Positions 27,805-36,912 of a DNA stretch of 64,000 bases are shown here, in pieces; the first letter of the stretch is position 1; each line of letters opens with the position of its first letter. The stretch is taken from contig NZ_FNIJ01000003.1 in NCBI RefSeq assembly GCF_900103845.1, positions 248,001 through 312,000 on the forward strand, in the 5' to 3' direction. Source of the stretch: Pseudomonas jinjuensis. GTDB taxonomy: Bacteria; Pseudomonadota; Gammaproteobacteria; Pseudomonadales; Pseudomonadaceae. The notes beneath the pieces are model-generated. The model saw only the letters and a program-made list of their open reading frames with translations. It had not been told where the DNA came from and ran no database searches. The position numbers and the translations under genes were made by a program.

Positions 27805-27935
27805 CCACATCGGCACGGCGCCATCGGCGATCGATGCGAGCGGAGCGGTTGCGGCATGTTTCCGGCCGTTCGGGGAGGCCCGCCGGACGGCTATGATGGT
27901 CTGCAAGGCTCGCTTTCAGGGATTCCGTCGCAGGC

Positions 27936-29369
27936 ATGCTTTCCAGCTCCTATCTCGCTCCGCTGCTGGTGATCATCCAGGTCCTAGGGGTGATCGCCGC
28001 CGTGCATGCGGTGTTCACCGTGCGCACCGCCCAGGGCGCCATCGCCTGGGCTACCTCGCTGGTGTTCATGCCGATGCTCACCCTGCTGCCCTACCTGGTC
28101 TTCGGCCGCCGGCGCTTCGACGCCTATATCGAGGCGCGCCGCCAGGCCAACGAGGAGATGCGCCAGGCCGCCGCCGAGCTGGACTGGCGGCCCTGGGTCG
28201 AGGAGGCCAAGGCGGCGCGGCGGGCTCCCGGCTACAAGGAGCTCAAGGCGATGGTCGGGCTGGCGCGCATGCCGACCCTGGCGAACAACCAGGTGCGCCT
28301 GCTGATCGACGGCCAGGCCAGCTTCGCCGCGCTGTTCACCGCCCTGGCGCAGGCGCGCAAGGTGATCCTGCTGCAGTTCTTCATCATCCGCGACGACGCC
28401 CTCGGCCAGCGCCTGGCGCAGGTGCTGCTGGAGCGCGCGGCCGCCGGGGTCGAGGTGTTCCTGCTCTACGACGCCATCGGCAGCCACGCGCTGTCCGCCC
28501 GCTACGTGGAAAGGCTGCGCCAGGGCGGCATCGAGGTGCATCGTTTCCGCACCCGGCCCGGCATGCTCAACCGCTTCCAGGTGAACTTCCGCAACCACCG
28601 CAAGATCGTCAGCATCGACGGCAACCTGGGCTTTCTCGGCGGGCTCAACGTCGGCGTCGAATACCTCGGCGAGAAGCCGCCGCTGTCGCCCTGGCGCGAC
28701 ACCTTCGTCGAACTGCGCGGGCCGGCGGTGACCTGCCTGCAGGAATGCTTCGCCGAGGACTGGTACTGGGCCACCCGCAGCCTGCCGACGCTGATCCTGC
28801 CGACCGCCTACGAAGACTACGGAATGCTCTGCCAGGTGGTGCCCAGCGGCCCGGCGGACATGCAGGAAACCTGCTCGCTGTTCTTCGTCGACGCGATCAA
28901 CTCGGCCCGCGAACGGCTGTGGATCGCCACGCCGTACTTCGTCCCGGACGAAGCCGTGGCGGCGGCCCTGCGCCTGGCGGTGCTGCGCGGGGTGGACGTG
29001 CGCATCCTGCTGCCGTCGCGGCCGGACCACCGCACGGTGTTCGCCGCTTCCACCCTCTATGCGCTGGACGCCGTGCGCGCCGGCGTGCGGGTGTTCCGCT
29101 ACCAGCCGGGATTCCTGCACCAGAAGGTGATGCTGATCGACCACGACAGCGCCGCGATCGGCAGCGCCAACCTGGACAACCGCTCGTTCCGGCTGAATTT
29201 CGAGGTGATGCTGGTCACCGTCGACGAAGGCTTCGCCGCCGAGGTGGAAGGCATGCTGGAGGTGGATTTCGCCCAGTCGGAGGAGCTGGGGGTGGAGGAC
29301 CGCAAGACCATCCACCAGTTGCAGCAGCTGGGGATGCGGGTGGCGCGGCTGGTGTCGCCGATTCTCTGA
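27936..29369 (+). CDS. cls: Cardiolipin synthase (phospholipase D family)
   Basis: 477 residues. It condenses two phosphatidylglycerols to cardiolipin at the inner membrane. Two N-terminal membrane helices (about 5-25 and 37-56) are followed by two PLD catalytic motifs: H221-R-K-I-V-S-I-D228 and H395-Q-K-V-M-L-I-D402, both with H, K and D intact. The length is normal. The ATG at 27936 starts directly at the hydrophobic helix. The gene ends about 80 bp before the convergent ahpF with a shared hairpin between them. It resembles PAO1 PA5394 by memory. Confidence 0.93.
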   Translation: MLSSSYLAPLLVIIQVLGVIAAVHAVFTVRTAQGAIAWATSLVFMPMLTLLPYLVFGRRRFDAYIEARRQANEEMRQAAAELDWRPWVEEAKAARRAPGYKELKAMVGLARMPTLANNQVRLLIDGQASFAALFTALAQARKVILLQFFIIRDDALGQRLAQVLLERAAAGVEVFLLYDAIGSHALSARYVERLRQGGIEVHRFRTRPGMLNRFQVNFRNHRKIVSIDGNLGFLGGLNVGVEYLGEKPPLSPWRDTFVELRGPAVTCLQECFAEDWYWATRSLPTLILPTAYEDYGMLCQVVPSGPADMQETCSLFFVDAINSARERLWIATPYFVPDEAVAAALRLAVLRGVDVRILLPSRPDHRTVFAASTLYALDAVRAGVRVFRYQPGFLHQKVMLIDHDSAAIGSANLDNRSFRLNFEVMLVTVDEGFAAEVEGMLEVDFAQSEELGVEDRKTIHQLQQLGMRVARLVSPIL

Positions 29370-29390
29370 AGCACCCGCCCTACGCTGCCT

Positions 29391-29428
29391 GACCAATAAA
29401 AAACCCGGCTCCGCTTACGCGGGCCGGG
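29391..29428 (-). terminator. ahpF terminator
   Basis: On the - strand CCCGGCCCGC (29428-29419), a short loop and GCGGAGCCGGG (29414-29404), then TTTTTTATT. It ends ahpF transcription and sits between convergent cls and ahpF. Confidence 0.85.
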
Positions 29429-29449
29429 CGTTCTGGTGGCGCGAGGTCA

Positions 29450-31015
29450 TCAGGCTGGCGCGCTGGTGCGGATCAGGTGGTCGAAGGCGGAGAGCGACGC
29501 CTTGGCGCCTTCGCCGACCGCGATCACGATCTGCTTGTAGGGTACGGTGGTCACGTCGCCGGCGGCGAACACGCCGGGGATGTTGGTCTGGCCCTTGGCG
29601 TCGACGATGATCTCGCCGCGCGGGGTCAGCTCGACGGCGCCCTTGAGGAAGTCGCTGTTCGGCAGCAGGCCGATCTGCACGAAGATGCCTTCCAGCTCGA
29701 CGCTGTGCAGCTCCTCGCTGTTGCGATCCCTGTAGACCAGGCCGGTGACCTTCTGGCCGTCGCCCTTCACTTCGCTGGTCAGCGCGCTGGTGATCACCTT
29801 CACGTTGGGCAGGCTGTGCAGCTTGCGTTGCAGCACGGCGTCGGCGCGCAGCTGGCTGTCGAACTCGATCAGCGTCACGTGGGCGACGATGCCGGCCAGG
29901 TCGATGGCCGCCTCGACGCCGGAGTTGCCGCCGCCGATCACCGCCACGCGCTTGCCCTTGAACAGCGGGCCGTCGCAGTGCGGGCAGAAGCACACGCCCC
30001 TGGCCTTGTATTCCTTCTCGCCCGGCACGCCCATTTCGCGCCAGCGGGCGCCGGTGGCGAGGATCACGGACTTGGCCTTCAGCGTCGCGCCGCCCTCGAA
30101 CTTCACTTCGTGCAGCTCGCCGGGGTTCTTCGCCGGGATCAGCTGTTCGGCGCGCTGCAGGTTCATGATGTCGACGTCGTACTGCTTCACGTGCTCTTCG
30201 AGCGCGCGGGCCAGTTTCGGGCCTTCGGTTTCCGGCACCGAGATGAAGTTCTCGATGGACATGGTGTCCAGCACCTGGCCGCCGAAACGCTCGGCCGCCA
30301 CACCGGTGCGGATGCCTTTGCGCGCGGCGTAGATGGCCGCCGAAGCGCCGGCCGGGCCACCGCCGACGACCAGCACGTCGAAGGCTGCCTTGGCGTTCAG
30401 CTTGTCGGCGTCGCGGGCGGCGGCGCCGGTATCGATCTTGGCGAGGATTTCCTCCACGCCCATGCGGCCTGCGCCGAATACTTCGCCGTTCAGGTAGATG
30501 CTCGGCACCGACATGACCTGGCGCTCATCGACCTCTTTCTGGAACAGCGCGCCGTCGATGGCGACGTGGCGGATGTTCGGGTTGAGCACGGCCATCAGGT
30601 TCAGCGCCTGCACCACGTCCGGGCAGTTCTGGCAGGACAGCGAGAAATAGGTTTCGAAGTTGAATTCACCCTCGATCGACTGGATCTGCTCGATCACGTC
30701 GGCGCCGAGCTTCGACGGGTGGCCGCCGACCTGCAGCAGCGCCAGCACCAGCGAGGTGAATTCGTGGCCCATGGGGATGCCGGCGAAACGCAGGCCAATG
30801 TTTTCACCTGGGCGGTTCAGCGAGAAGGACGGGACGCGGGCGTCATTGCCGTCTTCACGCAGGGTGATCTTGTCGGTCAGGCCGACGATTTCGTGCAGCA
30901 GTGCGCTGAGCTCGCGGGATTTCGCGCCGTCATCGAGGGACGCGACGATCTCGAACGGCTGGGTGACCTTTTCGAGGTAGGCCTTCAACTGGGTCTTGAG
31001 ATTGGCATCCAACAT
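29450..31015 (-). CDS. ahpF: Alkyl hydroperoxide reductase flavoprotein AhpF
   Basis: 521 residues, as in other AhpF. The N-terminal double thioredoxin-like domain has the C-Q-N-C redox pair (about 129-132). A thioredoxin-reductase-like part follows, with the FAD site [12 protein letters not shown], the active C-F-C-P-H-C-D-G pair near residue 345 and the NADH site [10 protein letters not shown]. It passes electrons from NADH to AhpC. The start at 31015 gives M-L-D-A-N-L-K. It is downstream of ahpC on the same strand; the 163-bp gap holds a repeat. Confidence 0.96.
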   Translation of the reverse strand: MLDANLKTQLKAYLEKVTQPFEIVASLDDGAKSRELSALLHEIVGLTDKITLREDGNDARVPSFSLNRPGENIGLRFAGIPMGHEFTSLVLALLQVGGHPSKLGADVIEQIQSIEGEFNFETYFSLSCQNCPDVVQALNLMAVLNPNIRHVAIDGALFQKEVDERQVMSVPSIYLNGEVFGAGRMGVEEILAKIDTGAAARDADKLNAKAAFDVLVVGGGPAGASAAIYAARKGIRTGVAAERFGGQVLDTMSIENFISVPETEGPKLARALEEHVKQYDVDIMNLQRAEQLIPAKNPGELHEVKFEGGATLKAKSVILATGARWREMGVPGEKEYKARGVCFCPHCDGPLFKGKRVAVIGGGNSGVEAAIDLAGIVAHVTLIEFDSQLRADAVLQRKLHSLPNVKVITSALTSEVKGDGQKVTGLVYRDRNSEELHSVELEGIFVQIGLLPNSDFLKGAVELTPRGEIIVDAKGQTNIPGVFAAGDVTTVPYKQIVIAVGEGAKASLSAFDHLIRTSAPA

Positions 31016-31057
31016 GATTCGCGATTCCTTGAATTCAGACAAAGAGGTGCCCGCGGC

Positions 31058-31133
31058 GGCTGAACTTCAGCCGCCCTACACAACGGATTCGGGGTGTAGG
31101 GTGGATGACCCGCAAGGGTCATCCACCGAGGGA
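31058..31133. repeat. GTAGGGTGG-family palindrome in the ahpC-ahpF gap
   Basis: GTGTAGGGTGGATGACCC (31095 on) pairs with GGGTCATCCACC (31117 on); a second small pair GGCTGAA/TTCAGCC lies just before. It is one of several dispersed copies of a GTAGGGTGGAT...ATCCACC(CTAC) element in the window. It may fold in the ahpC-ahpF mRNA. Confidence 0.75.
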
Positions 31134-31178
31134 GGGTATTGCGTAAAACGGATCGGGAAGCGGGCTTCCCGAGCGTTC

Positions 31179-31742
31179 TTAGATCTTGCCAACCAGGTCG
31201 AGCGACGGGGCGATGGTCGCTTCGCCTTCCTTCCACTTGGCCGGGCAGACCTGGCCCGGGTTGTTGGCGACGAACTGGGCAGCCTTCAGCTTGCGCAGGG
31301 TTTCGCTGACGTCACGGGCGATGGCGTTGTCGTGGATTTCGACGGTCTTGATCACGCCTTCCGGGTTGATCACGAAGGTGCCGCGCAGGGCCAGGCCTTC
31401 TTCCGGGATGTGCACGCCGAAAGCGTTGGTCAGCTGGTGGGTCGGGTCGCCGATCAGCGGGAACTGGGCCTTGCCGACTGCCGGGGAGGTTTCGTGCCAC
31501 ACCTTGTGGGAGAAGTGGGTGTCGGTGGTCACGATGTAGACCTCGGCGCCCATCTTCTGGAACTCGGCGTAGTTGTCGGCGGCGTCTTCGACTTCGGTCG
31601 GGCAGTTGAAGGTGAAGGCAGCCGGCATGAAGATCAGAACGGACCACTTGCCTTTCAGGTTCGCTTCGGTGACTTCGATGAACTCGCCGTTGTGGAAAGC
31701 AGCAGCCTTGAAGGGTTGAACAGCGGTATTGATCAGGGACAT
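31179..31742 (-). CDS. ahpC: Alkyl hydroperoxide reductase peroxiredoxin AhpC
   Basis: 187 residues from ATG 31742 (M-S-L-I-N-T-A-V-Q-P-F). It is a typical 2-Cys peroxiredoxin: the peroxidatic Cys47 in A-F-T-F-N-C-P-T-E and the resolving Cys166 in G-Q-V-C-P-A-K-W. It reduces H2O2 and organic peroxides in the cytoplasm with AhpF. The start was chosen by family length; the upstream M-I-S-T-H extension is not conserved. A small GC hairpin (31154-31171) follows the stop and may reduce read-through into ahpF. Confidence 0.96.
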   Translation of the reverse strand: MSLINTAVQPFKAAAFHNGEFIEVTEANLKGKWSVLIFMPAAFTFNCPTEVEDAADNYAEFQKMGAEVYIVTTDTHFSHKVWHETSPAVGKAQFPLIGDPTHQLTNAFGVHIPEEGLALRGTFVINPEGVIKTVEIHDNAIARDVSETLRKLKAAQFVANNPGQVCPAKWKEGEATIAPSLDLVGKI

Positions 31743-31852
31743 GAGGTCGCTCCTGCAGTGGGTTGAGATCAATGGTTAGTAAGCTACGGGAGCTAGATTA
31801 ACGACGAACGGCCAAAAAGCCCCATTGATTTAGGGCATGAGCAAAATTGGTT

Positions 31853-31894
31853 GGCTCTATCGCCCCGACAGGCGGGTCATGCAGGGCTCTATCG
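31853..31894 (-). promoter_or_regulatory. Direct repeats upstream of ahpC, possible OxyR site
   Basis: GGCTCTATCG occurs twice, at 31853-31862 and 31885-31894, 32 bp apart (about three helical turns). CTAT/ATAG half-sites are the core of OxyR operators and ahpC is a classical OxyR target. The spacing does not exactly match the four-half-site consensus, so this is a tentative call. Confidence 0.35.
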
Positions 31895-32006
31895 AAGCCG
31901 GTGGCAGGAACCTGCCTGAATAGCCAGGAACCGCGCAGGGCCTGGACTTTGCAAACTAGACTTTGCCAATAGGAAGCCCCGGAAGCCCGCTTGCAAAGAG
32001 GTGCGC

Positions 32007-33422
32007 ATGATCCAGTTCCTGCTCGACGACCAGTTGCACGAAGTCGATGGCCTGCCCCCGGAAACCAGCCTGCTCGACTACCTGCGCGGCCATCTGCGGC
32101 AGACCGGCAGCAAGGAAGGCTGCGCCTCGGGCGACTGCGGCGCCTGCACCGTGGTGCTCGCCGAGCCGGACGGCGACGGCCTGCGCTACCGCGCGGTGAA
32201 CGCCTGCATCACCCTGCTCGGCGCGCTGCACGGGCGGCAGTTGCTGACCGTCGAACAGCTGGCCGGCGACACGTTGCACCCGGTACAGCAGGCCATGGTC
32301 GACTGCCACGCCTCGCAGTGCGGCTTCTGCACCCCGGGCATCGTCATGTCGCTGTTCGCCTGGCAGCACGCCGACCAGCCGCACGATCGAGAAACGGCGC
32401 TGACCGCCCTTTCCGGCAACCTCTGCCGCTGCACCGGCTACCGGCCGATCCTCGCCGCCGCCGAACGCATCGCCGGCACCCGCGACCGCTTCACCACCCG
32501 GGAACGGGAAACCGCCGCCCGCCTGCGCGCCCTGCCGGCCAGCGGCGCACTGCATCGCGACCAGCAGCGTGCCCTGCTGCCGACCTCGCTGGAGGAACTG
32601 GACGCCCTGCTGGCGGCTTATCCACAGGCGCGGCTGATCGCCGGCGGCACCGACCTGGCGCTGGAAGCCACGCAGAACCTGAAAAGCTTCCCGCAGCTGA
32701 TCCACCTGGAACGCATCGCCGCCCTGCAGCGCCTGGAACAGCACCCCGACCATCTGCTGATCGGCGCCGCGCGGCCCTATGCCGACTGCCTCGACGCACT
32801 CTCCGCCTACCCCACGGTCGGTGCGCTGCTCGACCGCCTCGGCTCGCTGCAGATCCGCCAGCGCGGCACCCTCGGCGGCAACATCGCCAACGCCTCGCCG
32901 ATCGGCGACATACCGCCGCTGCTGCTGGCGCTGGACGCCACGCTGCTGCTGCGCCGCGCCGGGCAGAGCCGCGAGATTGCCATCGACGGCTTCTTCACCG
33001 GCTACCGCCGGAGCGTGCTGCAGCCGGGCGAATACATCGAGGCGATCCGCATCCCCAGCCTGCGCGCCAACCAGTTGCTGCGGGTGGACAAGATCAGCAA
33101 GCGCCGCGACGACGACATCTCCGCCGTCTGCCTGGCCCTGCGCCTGGACCTCGACGAGGACGGCGGGGTATACGAGGCGCGGCTGGCCTGTGGCGGCATG
33201 GCGGCGACGCCATTGCGCGGCCGGCGCACGGAAGCCGCGCTCGCCGGCCGGCCGTTCGACCAGACCGCCGTGGCCGCCGCCCAGGCCGCGCTGGCTGAGG
33301 ACTTCCAGCCCATCGACGACCTCCGCGCCAGCGCCGCCTATCGCCTGAAGGTGGCGCAGAACCTGCTGCAACGCGCATTACTGGAATGGACTCCCCCCGC
33401 CGCGGAGGTACGCCATGCGTAG
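32007..33422 (+). CDS. xdhA: Xanthine dehydrogenase small subunit (2Fe-2S / FAD)
   Basis: 471 residues from ATG 32007 (GTG 32001 is an alternative; AAAGAGG precedes). The N-terminal plant-type [2Fe-2S] domain has C39, C44, C47 in G-C-A-S-G-D-C-G-A-C. The second [2Fe-2S] helical domain has C-G-F-C-T-P-G and C-R-C-T-G-Y. The FAD domain (about 190-360) carries I-A-G-G-T-D-L-A-L-E and T-L-G-G-N-I-A-N-A-S-P. It moves electrons from the molybdenum subunit to NAD+ during hypoxanthine/xanthine oxidation to urate. It overlaps xdhB by 8 bp. Confidence 0.95.
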   Translation: MIQFLLDDQLHEVDGLPPETSLLDYLRGHLRQTGSKEGCASGDCGACTVVLAEPDGDGLRYRAVNACITLLGALHGRQLLTVEQLAGDTLHPVQQAMVDCHASQCGFCTPGIVMSLFAWQHADQPHDRETALTALSGNLCRCTGYRPILAAAERIAGTRDRFTTRERETAARLRALPASGALHRDQQRALLPTSLEELDALLAAYPQARLIAGGTDLALEATQNLKSFPQLIHLERIAALQRLEQHPDHLLIGAARPYADCLDALSAYPTVGALLDRLGSLQIRQRGTLGGNIANASPIGDIPPLLLALDATLLLRRAGQSREIAIDGFFTGYRRSVLQPGEYIEAIRIPSLRANQLLRVDKISKRRDDDISAVCLALRLDLDEDGGVYEARLACGGMAATPLRGRRTEAALAGRPFDQTAVAAAQAALAEDFQPIDDLRASAAYRLKVAQNLLQRALLEWTPPAAEVRHA

Positions 33423-35946
33423 TCTTCCTCCCCTCCCCGCCAACGGCGGCGCCAGCACCGTCGTCGTCCACAGCACCGGCGAGGCGCGCGCCCACGACAG
33501 CGCGGAGCTGCACGCAACCGGCGCGGCCCGCTACGTGGACGACCTGACCGAACCCGGCGACCTGCTGCATGCCGCGGTCGGCCTGAGCGAAATCGCCTGC
33601 GGCCAGATCCGTTCCCTCGACCTCGACGCGGTGCGCGCCGCCCCCGGTGTGGCCGCCACGCTGACCCTGGCCGACGTGCCCGGGCATACCGACATCGGCC
33701 CGGTCTTCCCCGGCGATCCGCTGCTGGCCGGCGAGCGGGTGAAGTACCACGGCCAGGCGCTGTTCGCCGTGGCCGCCGAAAGCCAGTTGCAGGCCCGCCG
33801 CGCCGCGCGCCTGGCGAAGGTGGAATACGCGGCGGAAAGCCCGCTGCTCGATCCGCTGCAGGCGAAGGCGGAGGAACGCTTCGTGCGCCCGCCGCACCAT
33901 ATGCGCCGGGGCGATGCCGCGACCGCGCTGGCCGCCGCGCCGCATGTGCTGGAAACCAGCCAGCAGATCGGCGGGCAGGAGCATTTCTACCTCGAAGGCC
34001 AGGTGTCCATGGCCATCCCGCAGGAAGACGGCGGCATGCTGGTGCACAGTTCCAGCCAGCATCCGAGCGAGGTGCAGAAGCTGGTGGCCGAGGTGCTGGC
34101 GATCCCGCTGGCCAAGGTCACGGTGGAAGTGCGGCGCATGGGCGGCGGCTTCGGCGGCAAGGAAACCCAGGCCGCGCCCTTCGCCTGCCTCGCCGCGCTG
34201 CTGGCGCGCAGGACCGGCCGCGCGGTGAAGCTGCGCCTGCCGCGCGCCGACGACATGCGTCTGACCGGCAAGCGCCACCCGTTCAGCAACCGCTACCGGG
34301 TCGGCTTCGACGACGACGGCCGGCTGCTCGCCGCCGAGCTGGAAGTGGTGGGCAACTGCGGCCACTCGCCGGACCTCTCCGACGCCATCGTCGACCGCGC
34401 CATGTTCCACGCCGACAACGCCTACTTCATCCCCGACGTGGCCATCGCCGGCTACCGCAGCTTCACCAATCTCGCCTCGAACACCGCCTTCCGCGGCTTC
34501 GGCGGACCGCAGGGCATGATGCTGATCGAGCAGGCCATGGACGACATCGCCCGCGCCGTCGGCCGCGATCCGCTGGACGTGCGCAAGCTGAATCTCTACG
34601 GCGGCCCGGGGCGCGACCTGACGCCCTATCACCAGCGCGTCGAGCACAACCTGCTGGGCGAGCTGATCGAACGCCTGGAACAGACCAGCGACTACCGCGC
34701 CCGCCGCGAGGCGATCCGCGCCTTCAATGCCAGCAGCCCGGTGCTGAAACGGGGACTGGCGCTGACCCCGGTGAAGTTCGGCATCAGCTTCACCGCCCAG
34801 CACCTCAACCAGGCCGGCGCGCTGATCCACCTCTATACCGACGGCAGCATCCAGCTGAACCACGGCGGCACCGAGATGGGCCAGGGCCTGAACATCAAGG
34901 TGGCGCAGGTGGTGGCCGAGGAGTTCCAGGTGCCGCTGGAGCAGGTGAGCATCACCGCCACGCGCACCGACAAGGTGCCCAACACCTCGCCCACCGCCGC
35001 TTCCAGCGGCAGCGACCTGAACGGCATGGCCGCCCGCGACGCGGCGCGCACGCTGAAGCGGCGGCTGGCGGAATTCCTCGCCGAGCGCGAAGGCGTGGCG
35101 CCGGCCGGCGTGCGCTTCGAGCACGGCCAGGTGCAGGTTGGCGAGCACAGGCTGGGCTTCGCCGAGGCGGTGCAGGCGGCCTACTTCGCCCGCGTACAGC
35201 TCTCCGCCACCGGCTTCTACCGCACCCCGAAGATCTTCTACGACCGCGACAACGCCCGCGGACGGCCGTTCTTCTACTTCGCCTTCGGCGCGGCGGTGTC
35301 GGAAGTCGAGATGGACAGCCTGACCGGCGAATACCGTCTGCTGCGCAGCGACATCCTCCACGACGTCGGCCGCAGCCTGAACCCGGCCATCGACATCGGC
35401 CAGATCGAGGGCGGCTTCGTCCAGGGCATGGGCTGGCTGACCTGCGAGGAACTGCGCTGGGACGCCACCGGCCGCCTGCTCACGGTGGGCCCGGCGACCT
35501 ACAAGATTCCGGCCGCGAGCGACGTGCCGGCCGACTTCCGCGTGGAACTGTTCGAACGGCCCAACGAGGAGGACAGCGTCTACCTGTCCAAGGCGGTGGG
35601 CGAACCGCCGTTCATGCTGGCGATCTCGGTGTGGTCGGCGCTGCGCGATGCCATCGCCAGCCTGGCGGATTACCGGGTGAGCCCGGCGCTGGATACGCCG
35701 GCGACGCCGGAACGGGTGTTGTGGGCGTGCGAGGCGGTGCGGGCGTCGATGGATGCTTCGGAGCGGGGGCTTTCCCACCCTAGCCCTCTCCCAAAGGGAG
35801 AGGGGACCGATCGGAGCGGGACTGAAACTCCGCACTCCGCCGCCACGCCGGACAACCCCCTCTCCCTCCGGGAGAGGGCGGGGGTGAGGGGACCAGCCAC
35901 TCCAGAGCCACAATGCCCCACCAACACCCCGGAGAACCAGCCATGA
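33415..35946 (+). CDS. xdhB: Xanthine dehydrogenase molybdenum-binding subunit, with repeat-derived tail
   Basis: 843 residues. It binds molybdopterin and oxidises hypoxanthine and xanthine. Family motifs include G-Q-E-H-F-Y-L-E-G-Q, M-G-G-G-F-G-G-K-E, F-R-G-F-G-G-P-Q-G and the C-terminal catalytic region with K-A-V-G-E-P-P-F-M. The conserved domain ends near residue 780. The remaining ~60 residues (S-H-P-S-P-L-P-K-G-E-G... to the stop) are translated from a palindromic repeat at 35775-35892, so they are probably a recent, unstructured extension. The stop overlaps the xdhC ATG. Confidence 0.93.
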   Translation: MRSLPPLPANGGASTVVVHSTGEARAHDSAELHATGAARYVDDLTEPGDLLHAAVGLSEIACGQIRSLDLDAVRAAPGVAATLTLADVPGHTDIGPVFPGDPLLAGERVKYHGQALFAVAAESQLQARRAARLAKVEYAAESPLLDPLQAKAEERFVRPPHHMRRGDAATALAAAPHVLETSQQIGGQEHFYLEGQVSMAIPQEDGGMLVHSSSQHPSEVQKLVAEVLAIPLAKVTVEVRRMGGGFGGKETQAAPFACLAALLARRTGRAVKLRLPRADDMRLTGKRHPFSNRYRVGFDDDGRLLAAELEVVGNCGHSPDLSDAIVDRAMFHADNAYFIPDVAIAGYRSFTNLASNTAFRGFGGPQGMMLIEQAMDDIARAVGRDPLDVRKLNLYGGPGRDLTPYHQRVEHNLLGELIERLEQTSDYRARREAIRAFNASSPVLKRGLALTPVKFGISFTAQHLNQAGALIHLYTDGSIQLNHGGTEMGQGLNIKVAQVVAEEFQVPLEQVSITATRTDKVPNTSPTAASSGSDLNGMAARDAARTLKRRLAEFLAEREGVAPAGVRFEHGQVQVGEHRLGFAEAVQAAYFARVQLSATGFYRTPKIFYDRDNARGRPFFYFAFGAAVSEVEMDSLTGEYRLLRSDILHDVGRSLNPAIDIGQIEGGFVQGMGWLTCEELRWDATGRLLTVGPATYKIPAASDVPADFRVELFERPNEEDSVYLSKAVGEPPFMLAISVWSALRDAIASLADYRVSPALDTPATPERVLWACEAVRASMDASERGLSHPSPLPKGEGTDRSGTETPHSAATPDNPLSLRERAGVRGPATPEPQCPTNTPENQP
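35775..35892. repeat. CCCTCTCCC/GGGAGAGGG palindromic element inside xdhB
   Basis: There are two hairpins: CCCTCTCCC AAA GGGAGAGGG (35784-35804) and CCCTCTCCC TCC GGGAGAGGG (35858-35878). They sit in a larger inverted arrangement (CCCACCCTAGCCC ... GGGGGTGAGGGG). Similar elements are common intergenic repeats in pseudomonads; here it lies in frame at the 3' end of xdhB. A decayed related piece (CCCCGACCCTCTCCCCC) follows aer2 at about 60301. Confidence 0.85.
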
Positions 35947-36809
35947 CCACCACCTGGATGGACGCCATCGCCCGCCTGCGCGACAGCGCCGAGCCCTATG
36001 TGCTGGTCACCGTGATCGGCGTGCAGGGCTCCACCCCGCGCGAATCCGGCAGCAAGATGCTGGTCACCGCCGACCGCAGCTACGACAGCATCGGCGGCGG
36101 TCACCTGGAGTTCGCCGCCATCGAGCACGCCCGCCGCCTGCTGCTGGACGGCAGGGATGCGCAGAGCCTGGAGCACTTCCCCCTCGGCCCGCGTCTCGGC
36201 CAGTGCTGCGGCGGGCGCGCCAGCCTGCTGTTCGAGTGCTTCGCCATGCGCGGGCCGGAAGTCCTGCTGTTCGGCGCCGGGCATGTCGGCCGCGCCCTGG
36301 CGCCGCTGCTCGCCGGCCTGCCGCTGCGCCTGCGGTGGATCGACAGCCGCGCCGATGAATTCCCCGCGCAGATTCCCGAAGGCGTGCAGGTGCAGGTGCT
36401 CGACGAGCCGGTGGAAGCGGTGGAGGACGCCGCGCCGGGCAGCTACTTCCTGGTCATGACCCACAACCACCCGCTCGACTACGCCCTCGCCGAGGCGGTG
36501 CTCAAGCGCGGCGACGCCGGCTACCTCGGCATGATCGGTTCGCAGACCAAGGCCCGGCGCTTCCGCATGCGCCTGGAGCAGCGCGGCTATCCGGCCGAGG
36601 CCATCGCCTCGCTGCACTGTCCCATCGGCCTCGCCGAAGTGCCCGGCAAGCGCCCGCTGGAAGTGGCGATTTCCATCGCCGGCCAGGTGATCGCCCACTA
36701 TCACGCCGCAGTCCCGCAGGCCGAAACCCGCGCCGGCGTGCAGTGGCCGGCGCTGTGCAACGAGCAGGACAAGCCTCCGGCGCTGCCTGCCATTCGTCGC
36801 GAAACCTGA
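35943..36809 (+). CDS. xdhC: Xanthine dehydrogenase accessory protein XdhC
   Basis: 288 residues from ATG 35943 (M-T-T-T-W-M-D-A-I). XdhC binds molybdopterin and helps sulfurate and insert it into XdhB. The N-terminal XdhC/CoxI domain carries V-T-V-I-G-V-Q-G-S-T-P-R-E, G-G-G-H-L-E and L-G-Q-C-C-G-G (likely cofactor Cys). The C-terminal Rossmann part has L-L-F-G-A-G-H-V-G and M-I-G-S-Q-T-K. It overlaps the xdhB stop by 4 bp (ATGA), so xdhABC is one coupled operon. Confidence 0.94.
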   Translation: MTTTWMDAIARLRDSAEPYVLVTVIGVQGSTPRESGSKMLVTADRSYDSIGGGHLEFAAIEHARRLLLDGRDAQSLEHFPLGPRLGQCCGGRASLLFECFAMRGPEVLLFGAGHVGRALAPLLAGLPLRLRWIDSRADEFPAQIPEGVQVQVLDEPVEAVEDAAPGSYFLVMTHNHPLDYALAEAVLKRGDAGYLGMIGSQTKARRFRMRLEQRGYPAEAIASLHCPIGLAEVPGKRPLEVAISIAGQVIAHYHAAVPQAETRAGVQWPALCNEQDKPPALPAIRRET

Positions 36810-36912
36810 CCGATCGGACAACAGGAATCCGTTTTCCCGCCGATAGCCTGGATGCCCCGTTCCCACGCCCTGTTCGCGCACGGAGGCGCGAGCGCTACGA
36901 GGACATCCAGAC

